From NCBI RefSeq assembly GCF_007109225.1, contig NZ_VJZK01000005.1:215455-279454 (forward strand): a DNA stretch of 64,000 bases. The letters are read 5' to 3'. The position numbers and the translations under genes are program-made. This document shows, piece after piece, positions 39,643 through 49,049 of the stretch. The notes under the pieces were generated by a model, which was not told the DNA's origin, did not search any database, and saw only the letters and a list, made by a program, of their open reading frames with translations. The stretch is from Flavobacterium sp. GT3R68. GTDB taxonomy: Bacteria > Bacteroidota > Bacteroidia > Flavobacteriales > Flavobacteriaceae. Every line of letters starts with the position of its first letter. Position 1 is the stretch's first letter.

Positions 39643-41052
39643 ATGCAAGAAAATACCCCAGAAGATTTTAAAAGAGAACTCGGACTACTCGACGGTACCA
39701 TGCTTGTGGTTGGTTCGATGATAGGATCGGGAATATTTATAGTAAGTTCCGATATGGTACGTCAAGTGGGTTCCGCAGGTTGGCTGACACTTATTTGGGT
39801 TATTTCAGGATTAATCACCATGATAGCTGCGGTGAGTTATGGCGAATTAAGCGCGATGTTCCCCAAAGCCGGCGGACAATACGTGTATCTGAAAGAAGCA
39901 TATAACAAACTGATTGCTTTTCTTTACGGTTGGAGTTTCTTCGCAGTAATACAAACCGGAACCATTGCTGCTGTAGGAGTTGGATTCTCAAAATTTGCCG
40001 CCTATTTATATCCGCCATTGAGTGATGAGAATATTCTGTACGAAATTGGTGCTTTCAAGCTCAATGCAGCACAAATCGTTTCTATAATTACGATTGTTTT
40101 CCTTTCGTATCTCAATAGTCGGGGTGTAAGAAACAGCAAGATATTGCAAACGGTTTTAACGATAATCAAAATTCTTTCTCTTTTAGGATTGTTAGTATTC
40201 GGATTTTTACTGGCTGCCAAAGCCGAAGTCTGGAATGCCAATTGGGCTGATGCCTGGGCTACAAGAACCTATGTAAAAGATTCCGCGTCCTGGCTTCCGA
40301 TTTCCGGAATGGCATTAATTTCCGGAGTTGCCGCCGCGATGGTGGGTTCTTTGTTTTCCAGCGATGCTTGGAATGGGGTGACTTTTATAGCCGGCGAAAT
40401 TAAAAACCCAAAACGGAATGTGGGTTTGAGTTTATTCCTGGGAACCCTAATTGTAAGCGTTATTTACGTTTTAGTCAATTTAATGTATTTGGCCGTAATT
40501 CCATTGGATGAAATTGCCACCGCAAAATCCGATAGGGTTGCAGTGGTGGCTTCACAATATATCTTTGGGAATATTGGAACGTTGATTATCGCCCTGATGA
40601 TTATGATTTCGACATTCGCTTGTAACAACGGATTGATTATGGCGGGAGCCAGAGTGTACTATACGATGGCAAAAGACGGACTGTTTTTCAAAAAAGCGGC
40701 AACTCTGAATGATGCGAGTGTTCCGGCTTGGGCTTTGTGGGCACAATGTATCTGGGCTTCGGCTTTATGTCTGACCGGAAAATATGGTGATTTACTGGAT
40801 TTCGTAATCATTATCGTATTGATATTTTATATTTTGACCATTTATGGAATTTTTATTCTTCGCAAGAAAATGCCGGATGCGGACAGGCCTTATAAAGCTT
40901 TTGGATATCCGTTTTTGCCAATGCTATACATAATTATTGCCAGTGCAGTTTCTATTTCTTTATTGATTACCAAAACCAGTACGTGTGGTTGGGGTGTTTT
41001 GATTATGCTGATTGGAATCCCAATTTATTACATGACGAAACCGAAAGAGTAA
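39643..41052 (+). CDS. APC-family amino acid permease
   Basis: A 469-residue secondary transporter with about twelve spans. The opening LGLLDGTMLVVGSMIGSGIF contains the GSGIF substrate-loop motif of the APC superfamily, and GELSAMFPKAGGQYVYLKEA is the second diagnostic segment. The substrate is probably an amino acid, but could be a related amine. The start is uncertain: an in-frame ATG at 39553 would add 30 residues, but a near-consensus -7 box (TATCTTTA, about 39615) lies inside that extension. Confidence 0.85.
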   Translation: MQENTPEDFKRELGLLDGTMLVVGSMIGSGIFIVSSDMVRQVGSAGWLTLIWVISGLITMIAAVSYGELSAMFPKAGGQYVYLKEAYNKLIAFLYGWSFFAVIQTGTIAAVGVGFSKFAAYLYPPLSDENILYEIGAFKLNAAQIVSIITIVFLSYLNSRGVRNSKILQTVLTIIKILSLLGLLVFGFLLAAKAEVWNANWADAWATRTYVKDSASWLPISGMALISGVAAAMVGSLFSSDAWNGVTFIAGEIKNPKRNVGLSLFLGTLIVSVIYVLVNLMYLAVIPLDEIATAKSDRVAVVASQYIFGNIGTLIIALMIMISTFACNNGLIMAGARVYYTMAKDGLFFKKAATLNDASVPAWALWAQCIWASALCLTGKYGDLLDFVIIIVLIFYILTIYGIFILRKKMPDADRPYKAFGYPFLPMLYIIIASAVSISLLITKTSTCGWGVLIMLIGIPIYYMTKPKE

Positions 41053-41119
41053 ATGAGTTATAATTTATGAGTTAGGAGCAACCAAATTTGAACCGAACTT
41101 ATATAGAATCAAAATATAA

Positions 41120-42010
41120 ATGAAACTATCTACATCTTTAAAAGCATTTCGATTTATCATTTTATTATTAATTACCAATTTATCTAAAGCGCAAGATATT
41201 AACTCGAATGTTGAATTGTCAATGAGAGGACATATTTTGCAATCAACAGTTAATAACAAAACATACCAATTATACATCTCACTTCCTGCTGGTTATAATT
41301 CAGCAGATACAACTCGTTATCCAGTATTATATGTGTTGGATGCCAACTATTCTTACCCTTTAATTTCCTCACTTCACAATTTACTAGATTCTGGACAAGA
41401 AATAGAAAAAATAATAATAGTAGCTATAGGAGATAAAGACCAATCAAATACAACTTGGATAACTAGTAGAATGGCTGATTGTACTCCTTCAAATGATCCA
41501 AATGTGGATGCTGAAATAGCAAATGGACTTAACATTCCTGTATCCCAAGTAAAAACAGGAGGTGCTAAAGATTTTTTAGCAACTATTCGCACCGACATTA
41601 TTCCATTTATTGATAGGTGTTACAAAACCACGAATGACCGTGGGATTTCAGGGCATTCTGTTGGGGGTTTATTTGCCGGATATTGTTTACTTAATGCAAC
41701 TGATTTATTTAAAAGATATGGCATAAACAGTCCGTCTTTTTTGTGGAACAATCAAGAGATTCTCTCTTCTGAGGAAACTTTTATCACAGAAAACTCCGAG
41801 ATTAATGCAAAAATTTTTATTTCTTTCGGTAGTCTTGAGCCAGAAATTATGTTGCCATCTATTAATTCTTTTATAAGTGCTTTGAAAGAATATGACTGCA
41901 AAGGCTTATCATTAACTACTCAAATTTTTGAAAATGAAACACACATTTCGGTAGTAGCTGCATCAACAAGTCGTACTTTGAAAGTCTTATATGGTGTTAA
42001 AAGACAATAA
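41120..42010 (+). CDS. Secreted alpha/beta-hydrolase (Fes/IroE-like esterase)
   Basis: A 296-residue exported hydrolase with signal peptide (FRFIILLLITNLSKAQ). It belongs to the putative esterase family that includes enterochelin esterases: an N-terminal strand-rich VNNKTYQLYISLPAGY, YPVLYVLDANY, and nucleophile Ser in GHSVGGLFAGY. The acid and His are likely the residue pair near SFGSLEPE and NETHISV. Family members hydrolyse siderophore or other esters, but no iron-uptake gene is adjacent, so the substrate is open. Confidence 0.78.
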   Translation: MKLSTSLKAFRFIILLLITNLSKAQDINSNVELSMRGHILQSTVNNKTYQLYISLPAGYNSADTTRYPVLYVLDANYSYPLISSLHNLLDSGQEIEKIIIVAIGDKDQSNTTWITSRMADCTPSNDPNVDAEIANGLNIPVSQVKTGGAKDFLATIRTDIIPFIDRCYKTTNDRGISGHSVGGLFAGYCLLNATDLFKRYGINSPSFLWNNQEILSSEETFITENSEINAKIFISFGSLEPEIMLPSINSFISALKEYDCKGLSLTTQIFENETHISVVAASTSRTLKVLYGVKRQ

Positions 42011-42158
42011 TAAATATCGAAAAACACAATAACAATTAAAATTGACAGCCGGTAACATCGGTTTGTAGCGATTACTTTCATTATGTGTATGCTAAAAAAT
42101 ACACAGCTAATTCATTTGTTTGTTTTTGTGCTTAGATTTCATGTGAAATTACAAGTGT

Positions 42159-42246
42159 CCTAGCCCTGATAGCAGTGGAAATCCTTTTTTGACTCGCCTT
42201 TTTCGGCAAGGCAAAAAAGATTGTAACGAATAGCAGGATTAGCTCC
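42159..42246 (+). repeat. Palindromic intergenic element, copy A
   Basis: An 88-base element in the 299-base gap 42011-42309. Its reverse complement aligns with copy B at 55459-55541. Conserved outer arms (CCTAGCCC at one end, GGAGCTAAT when read from the other) enclose a variable centre able to form a GCCTT/AAGGC stem. It carries no ORF. Confidence 0.8.
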
Positions 42247-42252
42247 AAATAA

Positions 42253-42287
42253 AAAAATCCGTTTCAAATGAATGAAACGGATTTTTT
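42253..42287 (-). terminator. Terminator of the GAPDH gene
   Basis: AATCCGTTTCA/TGAAACGGATT around a 5-base loop, flanked by A- and T-runs; readable in both directions. Confidence 0.85.
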
Positions 42288-42309
42288 ATTTAAAGAATTT
42301 TGCTGTCTG

Positions 42310-43755
42310 CTAGTAGTACGTAAAACGTCTTACTTTAGAAATATATTTCGCTAAACGAATTACCTGGTGGCTGTATCCATATTCGTTATCGTACCAGATG
42401 TACAATACGATATTTTGACCATCAGCAGAAACAATCGTTGCGTTACTGTCATAGATTGACGGAGCCGAAGTCCCAACAATATCCGAAGAAACCAACTCAT
42501 TGTTCAGTGAATATTTGATTTGCTCTACCAATTCGCCTTCCAAAGCGTATTTTTTCATGATAGCATTGATCTCAGCAATAGAGGTTTTTTTGGTTACTTC
42601 CAAATTCAATACGACCAAAGAACCGTTAGGAACGGGAACCCGAATCGCATTTGAAGTTAATTTTCCGGCCAAACTTGGCAATGCTTTCGCAACCGCACTT
42701 CCGGCACCGGTTTCAGTAATTACCATATTCAAGGCTGCAGCTCTACCACGACGGTATTTCTTGTGCATGTTATCCACTAAATTCTGGTCATTGGTATAGG
42801 CATGGATTGTTTCCAAATGTCCTTTTACAACTCCTAATGTATCTTCCACCGCTTTTAGGATTGGTGTGATGGCATTGGTCGTGCAAGATGCAGCTGAGAA
42901 AATATGTACTGTGTCCGGATTGTACTCCGTGTGGTTTACCCCGTGAACAATATTAGGAACTCCTTTTCCCGGAGCGGTCAATAATACTTTGTCCGCCCCT
43001 TTTGAAGTCAGGTGTCTGCTCAATGCTTCCTCTGTAGTAAACGCACCGGTATTGTCAATTACAAGCGCATCATGGATTCCGTACGCGGTATAATCAATAT
43101 CTTCCGGCTGATTCGCTGTAATGATGTGAACGGTAGTACCGTTGATGATTAACGAATTGTTTTCCACATCGGCCGTAACCGAACCCTGGAAATCGCCGTG
43201 TATAGAATCATAACGCAATAAAGACGCTCTTTTTTCTAAAGTCGTCGCGTCATTTTTGTCACGGGTAACGATAGCTCTCAAACGCAATTGATCCCCTTTT
43301 CCTGTTTTTGACATTAATTCACGCGCCAACAAACGTCCGATACGACCAAATCCGTAAAGCACAACATCTTTAGGTTTGATGTGCTCGTTCTCTTTTGCGT
43401 TTTTTAATTTGTCAATTACAAAAGCAGTAGCGCTGTTGTATTTGTCATCTTCCAGATGGTATTCGTAAGTCAGTTTACCGATATCCAATTTCGATGGCGG
43501 TAAATCCAATGAAAGAATGGCTCTTGCAATCTCAACAGAATCAAAGATGTTAATTGGTTTTTCAACAAAAGCCCCGGCATACTCATGCAGGTTGATGATG
43601 TCACTTACATTCTTGTCAATCAACTGGTTTCTGAAAAGTACAATTTCGATAGATTTATCATACCATAAATCGCTGATGATCTTGATAAATTCTACACCGG
43701 CTCTTCTTCTATCTGCCTGAAATGAAAGCTCCTTCTCGTATAATATGTTATCCAT
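42310..43755 (-). CDS. Glyceraldehyde-3-phosphate dehydrogenase, long form
   Basis: A 481-residue GAPDH with an N-terminal extension of about 130 residues of unknown role. The Rossmann motif is YGFGRIGRLLARE (from residue 134), the catalytic Cys is C291 in AASCTTNAI, and the catalytic His is H318 in ETIHAYT. The 27-residue Cys-His spacing is normal. Long GAPDHs of this type occur in Bacteroidota and gammaproteobacteria. The role (glycolytic or gluconeogenic) and NAD/NADP choice are not decided by the sequence. A -7 box TACTTTTG lies upstream on this strand. Confidence 0.92.
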   Translation of the reverse strand: MDNILYEKELSFQADRRRAGVEFIKIISDLWYDKSIEIVLFRNQLIDKNVSDIINLHEYAGAFVEKPINIFDSVEIARAILSLDLPPSKLDIGKLTYEYHLEDDKYNSATAFVIDKLKNAKENEHIKPKDVVLYGFGRIGRLLARELMSKTGKGDQLRLRAIVTRDKNDATTLEKRASLLRYDSIHGDFQGSVTADVENNSLIINGTTVHIITANQPEDIDYTAYGIHDALVIDNTGAFTTEEALSRHLTSKGADKVLLTAPGKGVPNIVHGVNHTEYNPDTVHIFSAASCTTNAITPILKAVEDTLGVVKGHLETIHAYTNDQNLVDNMHKKYRRGRAAALNMVITETGAGSAVAKALPSLAGKLTSNAIRVPVPNGSLVVLNLEVTKKTSIAEINAIMKKYALEGELVEQIKYSLNNELVSSDIVGTSAPSIYDSNATIVSADGQNIVLYIWYDNEYGYSHQVIRLAKYISKVRRFTYY

Positions 43756-43801
43756 TCGTATTAAATTATAAATAGTTAGTGTTGTTATTTTTAATTCCCT
43801 G

Positions 43802-43809
43802 CAAAAGTA
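43802..43809 (-). promoter_or_regulatory. Flavobacterial -7 element for GAPDH
   Basis: On the minus strand TACTTTTG matches TAnnTTTG. It lies about 46 bases upstream of the GAPDH ATG. No strong -33 TTG is seen. Confidence 0.5.
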
Positions 43810-43860
43810 TAGATTTCAAAAGTTTTCGTAAAGTGTTTTCCCATATAATTTTACAAAATA

Positions 43861-43893
43861 AAAAAGTCACCTCACATGGAGATGACTTTTTTA
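43861..43893 (-). terminator. Terminator of the HtrA-like protease gene
   Basis: AAAAGTCACCTC pairs with GAGATGACTTTT around ACATG, with one mismatch, flanked by A- and T-runs. Confidence 0.75.
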
Positions 43894-43909
43894 AAAAATT
43901 ACGTGTTAA

Positions 43910-45307
43910 TTACAGTATCAGTCGGATAACCTGACCTTTAACCGTTATCATTTCGATCTGGGCGCTTTCATTACTTTGCTTTGTCGATAGGATTCTGGAA
44001 ACCGTTTCGATGTCGGTCGCCTGGTTATTATCGACGCTCAAAATAATACCGCCGGTTAAATCCCTTGCATAACCATTCAGCTTTTCATTATCAATATCAT
44101 TGATTTTAACACCAAAGTCAATATGGAATTTCTTTTTATCCGAAGCATCAATATTCTGAAGCTGTAATCCATTGTATTCAAAGGAAACAAATTCGTTTTT
44201 TGTAAGCGTTACCGGAATTACCATCGATCTATCCTTACGGATCAAAGTCACCTGGACTTTATCGTTCGGCCTTTTGGTATTGATGTATCCGTTGATATCG
44301 GCATACGACGAAATATTCTGGTTGTCCAATTTAATCACAATGTCACCTTTTGTAATTCCTGCTTTATCCGCACCAGAGTTTTTGGTTACTTTGGCCACAT
44401 AAAAACCTTCTGTTTGGTTAATGCCTAATTCCTTAGAAGCATTGTTGTTCAGTTCTCCGCCTTCAATTCCCAAAATACCTCGTTGCACATTTCCAAATTC
44501 CATCAGATCCTGAACGATCTTGCGTGTAATATTTGAAGGTACTGCAAAGGAATAGCCAACATAAGACCCGGTCATCGAAGAAATCATCGTGTTGATTCCA
44601 ATTAATTCGCCTCGGGTGTTTACCAATGCACCACCACTGTTTCCGGGATTTACGGCCGCATCGGTTTGGATAAACGACTGGATTCCTTTAGTATCTAAGT
44701 TTCGGGCTTTCGCCGAAATAATCCCCGCCGTCACAGTTGAGGTAAGGTTATACGGATTTCCGACTGCCAAAACCCATTCGCCTACCTTTATATTATCAGA
44801 ATCCGCAAAAGTGGTGTAGGACAATTTTTCGTCTGCATCAATTTTCAGCAAGGCAATATCCATTTTGGAATCGGTTCCCACCAAAGTAGCTTTGTACACC
44901 TTTTTATCGTTTAATGTAATTTCAATTTCGGATGCGTCTTTCACAACATGATTGTTGGTGACAATATATCCGTCTTCGGAAATAATGACACCAGATCCTG
45001 TTCCAACCTGTTCCTGCTGCTGTTGTCCTTTATAACCGTAGAAAAATTCCATGATCGGATTGGAAACGGTTCGGTACGAAACATTTTTGACGTGAACGAC
45101 GGTGTGGACTGCCTTGTCGGCGGCTTCGGTAAAATCCAAAGGTTCGGCAGACATTCCTACGGTTCTTTGATAATTTGTTGGAGCGAGAGTAACAACAGAC
45201 TTATTATCTGAAAAATATCCGTTTTCGTCAAATAATAATTTGTACGCTCCAAGAGTCATCGCTCCACTTAGCATTGAAACTAAAAATAAGCTTGAAAATC
45301 TTTTCAT
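43910..45307 (-). CDS. HtrA/DegP-type periplasmic serine protease
   Basis: A 465-residue trypsin-like protease and chaperone. A signal peptide or anchor (SSLFLVSMLSGAMTLGAY) leads to the protease domain with catalytic triad H120 (TNNHVV), D150 (MDIALLK) and S224 (GNSGGAL). Two PDZ-like regions follow (from about residue 280 and 375). The QQQQEQ stretch before GTGSGVI is in the LA-loop area. It degrades or refolds misfolded envelope proteins. It is divergent from dapF. Confidence 0.93.
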   Translation of the reverse strand: MKRFSSLFLVSMLSGAMTLGAYKLLFDENGYFSDNKSVVTLAPTNYQRTVGMSAEPLDFTEAADKAVHTVVHVKNVSYRTVSNPIMEFFYGYKGQQQQEQVGTGSGVIISEDGYIVTNNHVVKDASEIEITLNDKKVYKATLVGTDSKMDIALLKIDADEKLSYTTFADSDNIKVGEWVLAVGNPYNLTSTVTAGIISAKARNLDTKGIQSFIQTDAAVNPGNSGGALVNTRGELIGINTMISSMTGSYVGYSFAVPSNITRKIVQDLMEFGNVQRGILGIEGGELNNNASKELGINQTEGFYVAKVTKNSGADKAGITKGDIVIKLDNQNISSYADINGYINTKRPNDKVQVTLIRKDRSMVIPVTLTKNEFVSFEYNGLQLQNIDASDKKKFHIDFGVKINDIDNEKLNGYARDLTGGIILSVDNNQATDIETVSRILSTKQSNESAQIEMITVKGQVIRLIL

Positions 45308-45416
45308 TGTATTTAATATTATTTTGGTTACTATTCTCGTAAAATTAAAAAAGTCTTGCGGTAAAAAAATCAGTTTAACGCCGGTTTAACAATGATTAAC
45401 TTTTCATTAATATTTG

Positions 45417-45424
45417 TACTTTTG
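45417..45424 (+). promoter_or_regulatory. Flavobacterial -7 element for dapF
   Basis: TACTTTTG lies 19 bases before the dapF ATG. The -33 region lacks a clear TTG. Confidence 0.45.
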
Positions 45425-45442
45425 TTATAGATAATTGCAACA

Positions 45443-46231
45443 ATGGAAATCACATTTTATAAATACGAAGGCACCGGAAATGATTTCGTGATAATTGATA
45501 ATCGTCACGGGACTTTTCCCAAAGGAAACATCAAATTGATTGCCCATCTGTGTGACAGACGATTTGGTATTGGCGGGGACGGATTAATTTTATTGGAAGA
45601 TGATAAAACCACCGATTTTAAGATGGTTTATTATAATTCCGATGGAAATACCAGTTCCATGTGTGGGAATGGTGGTCGATGTCTGGTGGCTTTCGCCAAA
45701 AAGTTACAGATTATCCAGAAAGAGGCCACGTTTATTGCAGCTGACGGATTGCATTATGCTACCATAAATGATGAAGGTGTCGTTTCGTTGCAAATGAAAG
45801 ATGTCGATACGGTGAAAACGATGAAAGATTATGTTTTTTTAGATACAGGCTCCCCGCATCATGTGCAATTTTCGGAAAACTTGAAATCGATGGATGTAAA
45901 ATCAATCGGAGCCGCAATTCGATATAGCGATTTGTATGGAAAAGCAGGAAGTAATGTGAATTTTGTTCAGCAAAAGGGCACAGATTCTTTTAGTATCAGA
46001 ACGTACGAAAGAGGTGTCGAGGATGAAACATTATCATGCGGAACCGGAGCTACAGCAGTGGCCATTGCGATGAAATTCCTGGAGAAAACAAAATCAAATA
46101 CCATTAAGATTAATGTGGAAGGCGGTAAGCTCGAAGTGTCATTTACCTTTATGGACGGACGGTTTACCAATGTTTTTCTGAAAGGCCCGGCTACTTTTGT
46201 TTTTGAAGGTACTATCCGTGCGCTGGTATAA
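45443..46231 (+). CDS. dapF: Diaminopimelate epimerase
   Basis: A 262-residue PLP-independent epimerase converting LL- to meso-diaminopimelate, for lysine and peptidoglycan synthesis. The two catalytic cysteines are C74 in SSMCGNGGRC and C199 in LSCGTGATA. The N-terminal GTGNDFVIID is also diagnostic. An acetyltransferase and mltG follow on the same strand with gaps of 40 and 55 bases; these may form an envelope-related operon. Confidence 0.96.
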   Translation: MEITFYKYEGTGNDFVIIDNRHGTFPKGNIKLIAHLCDRRFGIGGDGLILLEDDKTTDFKMVYYNSDGNTSSMCGNGGRCLVAFAKKLQIIQKEATFIAADGLHYATINDEGVVSLQMKDVDTVKTMKDYVFLDTGSPHHVQFSENLKSMDVKSIGAAIRYSDLYGKAGSNVNFVQQKGTDSFSIRTYERGVEDETLSCGTGATAVAIAMKFLEKTKSNTIKINVEGGKLEVSFTFMDGRFTNVFLKGPATFVFEGTIRALV

Positions 46232-46271
46232 ACAGGTATCAAATTTATAACCGATAATCCAATAATCTATT

Positions 46272-46805
46272 TTGATTACATTAAAAGGGAAGACCATACA
46301 TTTAAGAGCACTCGAGCCCAATGATTTGGAGTTTGTGTATGCTTTGGAAAACGACGAATGCATTTGGGAAGTAAGTAATACCAATACGCCGTACAGTCGT
46401 TTCTTGGTCCGCCAATATCTGGAAAACGCCCATCAGGATATTTTTGAAGCCAAACAATTGCGATTGGCTATTTGCAAAAACAATGATAAAAACGCCATTG
46501 GACTTATTGATTTATTTGAGTTTGATCCTAAAAATAATCGGGCCGGTATTGGTATCCTTGTCGGTAATGATCAGAATAGGGGGCATGGAATAGGAACCGA
46601 AGCCCTCGATTTGTTAATTCAATATGCGTTCCGTCAATTAAACCTTCATCAATTATTTGCGAATATTGATACTAACAATGAACCCAGTCTGAGCCTTTTT
46701 ACTAAATTTGGCTTTGAAAAAATAGGGATTAAAAAACAGTGGAATTTAGTGGATGGCAGATACCAAGATGAAGCTTTATTTCAGTTAATCAACCCAAAAT
46801 TTTAA
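46272..46805 (+). CDS. GNAT N-acetyltransferase (RimJ/SpeG-like), TTG start
   Basis: A 177-residue GNAT. The family-like N-terminus ITLKGKTIHLRALEPND begins at a TTG at 46272, and there is no ATG before residue 100, so TTG is the probable start. The acetyl-CoA loop is in NDQNRGHGIGTEAL. The C-terminal FTKFGFEKIGIKK resembles SpeG- and RimJ-like enzymes. It lies between dapF and mltG; the substrate is unknown. Confidence 0.75.
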   Translation: MITLKGKTIHLRALEPNDLEFVYALENDECIWEVSNTNTPYSRFLVRQYLENAHQDIFEAKQLRLAICKNNDKNAIGLIDLFEFDPKNNRAGIGILVGNDQNRGHGIGTEALDLLIQYAFRQLNLHQLFANIDTNNEPSLSLFTKFGFEKIGIKKQWNLVDGRYQDEALFQLINPKF

Positions 46806-46860
46806 ATAAAACGATTTAAAAAAACGTATAAGCCAACAGTTAACAAACAGCACCTCACAA

Positions 46861-47916
46861 ATGAAAAATAAAAAAATACTATCGATTGTTTCTATTCTTG
46901 TAATTTTAGCCTTAATGGTTTATGGTTATAAACTGTACCGGGATATTTTTTCTGATAATACGAAATTTGCAGAAGATGAATTTTTTGTACATGTTCCAAC
47001 TGACGCCACTTATGCAGATGTCAAAAAAATAATCAACCCTTTTATCAAAGATATGGACCGTTTTGAAATGGTCGCCAATAAAAGATCATATCCGGAGAAT
47101 GTAAAATCCGGTCGCTTTTTGTTCAAAAAAGGAATGAACAGTTTTGAATTGGTAAATGCGATGCGTCAGAATGTCCCGGTGAAATTAGCTTTCAATAATC
47201 AGGAACGGTTGGAGAATGTGGCCGGAAGAGTGGGGTCGCAAATCGAAGCCGACAGTACTTCGTTAATGAAAACGTTTACCGATTCAACTTTCTTAAAAGA
47301 AAACGGCCTGACCAAAGACAATGTGTTGAGCATCTGCATTCCAAATACCTATGAGTTTTACTGGAACACATCTGCCATAAAATTCCGCGATAAAATGATT
47401 AAGGAATACCGCAAATTCTGGAATGAAGAACGTACAGCTAAAGCAGCTAAATTAGGATTTACCCCAATTCAGGCTACTACCTTAGCATCTATAGTACACA
47501 AAGAAACAGTAAAAAAAGACGAAAGACCAAGGGTAGCAAGAGTTTACATCAATCGTTTGAAATTGGAGATGCCACTTCAGGCAGATCCAACGGTTATTTT
47601 TGCCAAGAAAAAGCAATTGGGTGATTTTGATACCATTATCAAAAGAGTGTATTTCAATGATTTGAAAATCAGTTCTCCTTTTAATACCTATATGAATATC
47701 GGTTTGCCTCCCGGCCCGATTGCAATGCCGGATATTACTGCCATTGACGCCGTACTGGATCCTGAAAACAATGATTATCTTTATTTCTGCGCCAGCGTCA
47801 CCAAATTTGGCTATCATGAATTTGCTTCCACCTTATCGCAGCATGCGGTTAATCGTAAGAAATATGTGGAATGGTTGAATAAACAGGCATTGGAAAGAGA
47901 AGTTTTAAGAAAGTAA
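46861..47916 (+). CDS. mltG: Endolytic murein transglycosylase MltG
   Basis: A 351-residue single-span inner-membrane enzyme that cuts nascent glycan strands and sets their length. The N-terminal span is ILSIVSILVILALMVYGY. The YceG catalytic segment contains ASIVHKET, with E215 as the likely catalytic Glu (E. coli MltG E218); the neighbouring Glu usual in EKET is His here. The motif LQADPTVIFAKK and the closing NIGLPPGPIAMP confirm the family. It ends 2 bases before the next gene. Confidence 0.92.
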   Translation: MKNKKILSIVSILVILALMVYGYKLYRDIFSDNTKFAEDEFFVHVPTDATYADVKKIINPFIKDMDRFEMVANKRSYPENVKSGRFLFKKGMNSFELVNAMRQNVPVKLAFNNQERLENVAGRVGSQIEADSTSLMKTFTDSTFLKENGLTKDNVLSICIPNTYEFYWNTSAIKFRDKMIKEYRKFWNEERTAKAAKLGFTPIQATTLASIVHKETVKKDERPRVARVYINRLKLEMPLQADPTVIFAKKKQLGDFDTIIKRVYFNDLKISSPFNTYMNIGLPPGPIAMPDITAIDAVLDPENNDYLYFCASVTKFGYHEFASTLSQHAVNRKKYVEWLNKQALEREVLRK

Positions 47917-47918
47917 TT

Positions 47919-48839
47919 TTGAGTTGGAATAAATATTTTTTTTTCGCGCTGTTTTCTGTAGTAATCTTTCATCAGGGTTTTGCACAGAATACAGTAGATA
48001 ATTTTTTAAAACCTTCCGATTCGTTAAATATATCCAGAAGAAATACGGTGGTTATTTCCGAAACTGCTTTGGCTGCAACTGCATTAGTCGGGCTGAACCA
48101 ACTTTGGTATAAGGATTATCCAAGATCAGATTTTCATTTTATAAATGATAATTCCGATTGGTTGCAAATGGATAAAGCCGGCCACGTTTTTTCTTCCTAT
48201 CAACTTGGAAACATAGGTAAGAACACCTTGCAATGGAGTGGTGTCGGCCGCAAAAAACAACTGCTATATGGAGCAACTGCAGGATTTGTTTTCCTGTCGG
48301 CTGTTGAGATATTTGATGGCTATTCGGCGGAATGGGGTGCCTCGTCTGGAGATGTATTGGCAAATGCAACCGGAACAGCACTGTTTGTTTCTCAGGAATT
48401 GATCTGGAAAGAGCAACGCATCATTCCTAAATTTTCTTTTCATAGCACAAGATACGCTTCTGTAAGACCGGAAGTTCTTGGCAATTCTGTTGACGAACAA
48501 ATTCTGAAGGATTATAACGGACAAACCTATTGGTTGTCTGCCAACATGCATGCCTTTTTTAAAACCAGCAAAATACCAACCTGGCTCAATTTGGCAATAG
48601 GTTATGGAGCTGAAGGAATGATCAATGGACACAATGAACCGTTGAGTAATTCTTCGCTTCCAAATTATGACCGGTACCGACAGTATTATTTGTCTTTTGA
48701 TGTCGATCTGACTAAAATCAAGACGAAATCCCATGTTTTGAAAACACTTTTTTCACTCTTCAACACCATAAAAGTGCCTGCTCCTACAGTTGTATACACG
48801 CAGAATAACCAGTTAAAATGGCACTTCGTCTATTTTTAG
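47919..48839 (+). CDS. DUF2279 family lipoprotein-like or outer-membrane protein, TTG start
   Basis: A 306-residue exported protein. The signal sequence SWNKYFFFALFSVVIFHQGFAQ must begin at the TTG at 47919, as no ATG precedes it. The central segment DKAGHVFSSYQLGN and GASSGDVLANATGTALF match DUF2279 (YfiM-like), of unknown function. A GYGAEGMINGH segment and beta-strand-rich C-terminus fit an outer-membrane or periplasmic location. Its start lies 2 bases after the mltG stop, indicating translational coupling. Confidence 0.7.
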   Translation: MSWNKYFFFALFSVVIFHQGFAQNTVDNFLKPSDSLNISRRNTVVISETALAATALVGLNQLWYKDYPRSDFHFINDNSDWLQMDKAGHVFSSYQLGNIGKNTLQWSGVGRKKQLLYGATAGFVFLSAVEIFDGYSAEWGASSGDVLANATGTALFVSQELIWKEQRIIPKFSFHSTRYASVRPEVLGNSVDEQILKDYNGQTYWLSANMHAFFKTSKIPTWLNLAIGYGAEGMINGHNEPLSNSSLPNYDRYRQYYLSFDVDLTKIKTKSHVLKTLFSLFNTIKVPAPTVVYTQNNQLKWHFVYF

Positions 48840-48881
48840 ATAATTTTAACATATTGATTTTCAACCCCGTTTTATTTAGGT

Positions 48882-48889
48882 TATCTTTG
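48882..48889 (+). promoter_or_regulatory. Flavobacterial -7 element before the transglycosylase-like gene
   Basis: TATCTTTG matches TAnnTTTG; the nearest TTG is 25 bases upstream, longer than the usual spacer. It implies a leader of about 155 bases containing a hairpin ATTTGTC/GACAAAAT at 49001-49020. Confidence 0.45.
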
Positions 48890-49049
48890 CAGGGTAGAAA
48901 TTTCTTAATTCTGAAATCACTTTTAGTCCCAAAGTCGTTACCGGCTTTTTGAATTTTATGTTGGTTTTGATGTTTCAAAAATGCCCCAGTTTGATGACTT
49001 ATTTGTCTCACTGACAAAATAAAAACATCGTTAAGAAGAAAAACAACTT

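Noticed and set aside
42159..42246. Palindromic element as a factor-independent terminator or riboswitch
   Set aside because: A dedicated terminator lies just beside it (42253-42287), and a second copy sits 13 kb away in opposite orientation upstream of an unrelated gene.
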